A DNA stretch of 35,927 bases from Aeromonas media. Lineage in GTDB: Bacteria; Pseudomonadota; Gammaproteobacteria; Enterobacterales; Aeromonadaceae. Where the stretch lies: positions 1,236 through 37,162 of the forward strand of contig NZ_CDBZ01000138.1 of assembly GCF_000819985.1 (NCBI RefSeq), written 5' to 3'. The notes under the pieces were generated by a model. That model had not been told where the DNA came from. It was given only the letters and a program-made list of their open reading frames with translations, and ran no database searches. Below are positions 34,739 to 35,927 of the stretch, one piece after another (within the stretch, counting starts at the first letter, position 1; each line of letters begins with the position of its first letter). The translations under genes were made by a program, and so were the position numbers.

Positions 34739-34888
34739 ATGGCGCAAGATCATCGCCTGCACGGCATAGCCCGTACGGCACAATTGCAAGGAGCCGGGTT
34801 CCGGCTCCGGCGATGGAACATTAAACTGCTCGGCAGCCTAGCCCGTCCGAGATCGTCGCTTGCTCGACATCGTTGAAGGAGTTTCGTT

Positions 34889-35089
34889 TTGGCACTGGAT
34901 ATCAAATTGCTCGACATCATCGCCTGCCCGGTTTGCAAGGGGAAGCTGCACTATCAACCGCAATCGGACAAGGCTGCCCATGAGCTCATCTGCCGTTTCG
35001 ACAGACTGGCCTATCCGCTGGAGGAGGGGATCCCCGTCCTCCTGGAGAACCGGGCGCGTCATCTGCCCCTGGAAGAGCTGAAGCCATGA
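34889..35089 (+). CDS. ycaR: Trm112-family zinc-ribbon-like protein YcaR
   Basis: A 66-residue protein matching YcaR ([14 protein letters not shown], then [22 protein letters not shown]). The pair CPVC is the remaining half of a zinc-ribbon site. The function of YcaR is not settled; Trm112-like proteins partner methyltransferases in other organisms. The start codon is TTG (34889-34891), supported by AAGGAG at 34876-34881 seven bases upstream and by the length. Its stop overlaps the kdsB start by four bases (ATGA), so kdsB translation is coupled to it. The ycaQ gene found before ycaR in E. coli is absent. Confidence 0.9.
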   Translation: MALDIKLLDIIACPVCKGKLHYQPQSDKAAHELICRFDRLAYPLEEGIPVLLENRARHLPLEELKP

Positions 35090-35835
35090 GTTTCGTCGTC
35101 GTCATTCCGGCCCGTTACGCCTCGACCCGCTTGCCGGGCAAGCCGCTGGCGGACATCCATGGCAAGCCCATGGTGCAGCACGTGGTGGAGAAGGCCCTGC
35201 AATCGGGCGCCGATCGGGTGATCGTCGCCACTGACGATGAGCTGGTGCGGCAGGCGCTGCGGGCAACCGGTGTCGAGGTGTGTATGACCTCACCGGATCA
35301 CCAGTCCGGCACCGAGCGCCTGGCCGAGGTGTGCCGTCACTACGGCTTCGCCGCCGATACCATCATCGTCAACGTGCAGGGGGATGAGCCGCTCATTCCG
35401 CCCGTCATCATCCGTCAGGTGGCGGACAATCTGGCCGCCGCCACTGCCCCCATGGCGACCCTGTCCGTACCGATCAAGGATGCCGAAGAGGCGTTCAATC
35501 CCAATGCCGTCAAGGTGGTGACGGACAAAGATGGCTACGCCCTCTACTTCAGCCGCGCCAGCATTCCCTGGGACAGGGATCGCTTTGCCAAGAGCCATGA
35601 GCAGATTGGCAATCACTATCAGCGCCACATCGGCATTTATGCCTATCGCGCCGGTTTCATCCAGCGTTACGTGGACTGGGCGCCGAGCGCGCTCGAGCAG
35701 GTCGAGGCGCTGGAGCAGCTGCGGGTGCTCTGGTACGGGGAGAAGATCCACGTGGCCCAGGCGCTTGAGGCCCCCCCGGTCGGGGTGGATACCCAGACCG
35801 ATCTCGACAAGGTGCGTGCCCTGCTGGCCAACTGA
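35086..35835 (+). CDS. kdsB: 3-deoxy-manno-octulosonate cytidylyltransferase KdsB
   Basis: A 249-residue cytoplasmic enzyme that joins Kdo to CMP from CTP, activating it for lipopolysaccharide inner-core synthesis. The nucleotidyltransferase signature [15 protein letters not shown] is at residues 7-21; VATDD (47-51) and [12 protein letters not shown] follow. The C-terminus [15 protein letters not shown] is typical. It closes the msbA-lpxK-ycaR-kdsB unit, with a terminator 27 bases downstream. Confidence 0.97.
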   Translation: MSFVVVIPARYASTRLPGKPLADIHGKPMVQHVVEKALQSGADRVIVATDDELVRQALRATGVEVCMTSPDHQSGTERLAEVCRHYGFAADTIIVNVQGDEPLIPPVIIRQVADNLAAATAPMATLSVPIKDAEEAFNPNAVKVVTDKDGYALYFSRASIPWDRDRFAKSHEQIGNHYQRHIGIYAYRAGFIQRYVDWAPSALEQVEALEQLRVLWYGEKIHVAQALEAPPVGVDTQTDLDKVRALLAN

Positions 35836-35861
35836 GGCTGGCTGCACGAAAGTTGACTGAT

Positions 35862-35886
35862 ACGGCGCCTTCAGGCGCCGTTTTTT
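35862..35886 (+). terminator. Rho-independent terminator of the msbA-kdsB operon
   Basis: ACGGCGCC (35862-35869) and GGCGCCGT (35874-35881) form an 8-bp stem with a TTCA loop and a run of six T (35881-35886). The remaining 41 bases of the window are AT-rich and hold nothing I can assign. Confidence 0.92.
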
Positions 35887-35927
35887 CGTTGATTATTTAT
35901 ATAATAATTCCTGATTACCCATGACCC

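Noticed and set aside
34790-34808. Hairpin GGAGCCGG/CCGGCTCC between lpxK and ycaR, considered as a terminator
   Set aside because: No T run follows, and terminating here would separate ycaR-kdsB from the operon with no clear promoter after it.
1-35927. CRISPR arrays, tRNA/rRNA genes, insertion sequences, prophage or integron elements
   Set aside because: I saw no regularly spaced repeats, no cloverleaf-type sequence with a conserved T-arm, no transposase or integrase protein, and no att-like direct repeats flanking a cargo region.

Overview
The window looks like a chromosomal, mostly housekeeping stretch from a GC-rich gammaproteobacterium, most probably Aeromonas. This is inferred from gene content: uhpABC, ycaD, yccT, yjgR, the ycaI/comEC-msbA-lpxK-ycaR-kdsB block, and a porin close to aspC as in enteric bacteria. 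I see no tRNA, rRNA, CRISPR array, transposase, integrase or phage gene.

Layout. 1-2134: 3' part of a homocysteine S-methyltransferase gene plus a basic amino acid/polyamine-type permease, ended by a clear terminator. 2147-3059: a convergent sterol-desaturase-type hydroxylase with its own promoter. 3187-5865 (minus): a polar amino acid ABC importer (binding protein, permease, ATPase) whose permease/ATPase junction is partly duplicated. 6345-7472: a membrane GGDEF protein. 7483-10946 (minus): uhpA-uhpB-uhpC, the hexose-phosphate sensing system, without uhpT beside it. 11163-13286 (minus): rnk, a small solute-binding protein and an unknown exported protein. 13337-16119 (minus): two alkaline phosphatases, one a lipoprotein and one secreted. 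16446-18785: the YlqF-type GTPase and the YcaD transporter. 18942-22788 (minus): a histone-deacetylase-like amidohydrolase, YccT and DinG. 23174-26691: a general porin, an unknown TOPRIM-like protein and aspC. 26848-29486 (minus): YjgR and two tandem DUF2062 membrane proteins. 29515-35835: comEC, then msbA-lpxK-ycaR-kdsB, which join lipid A flipping, lipid A 4'-phosphorylation and Kdo activation in one transcription unit.

The most unusual signal is a recurring kind of scar. At three places a short imperfect second copy of a gene border sits beside the real one: the permease/ATPase junction (3899-4085), the last 60 bases of aspC (26692-26775), and the msbA promoter (31816-31958). Where coding sequence is involved, many differences between copies are silent. 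That suggests remnants of diverged alleles or paralogs rather than fresh slippage. A weaker, similar case lies before ycaR. Other points worth attention are the uhpABC locus lacking its transporter, a degenerate JetD/topoisomerase VI-like TOPRIM protein between porin and aspC, and the paired alkaline phosphatases with a possible Pho-box array. I did not find a clear new defence, mobile or biosynthetic system.
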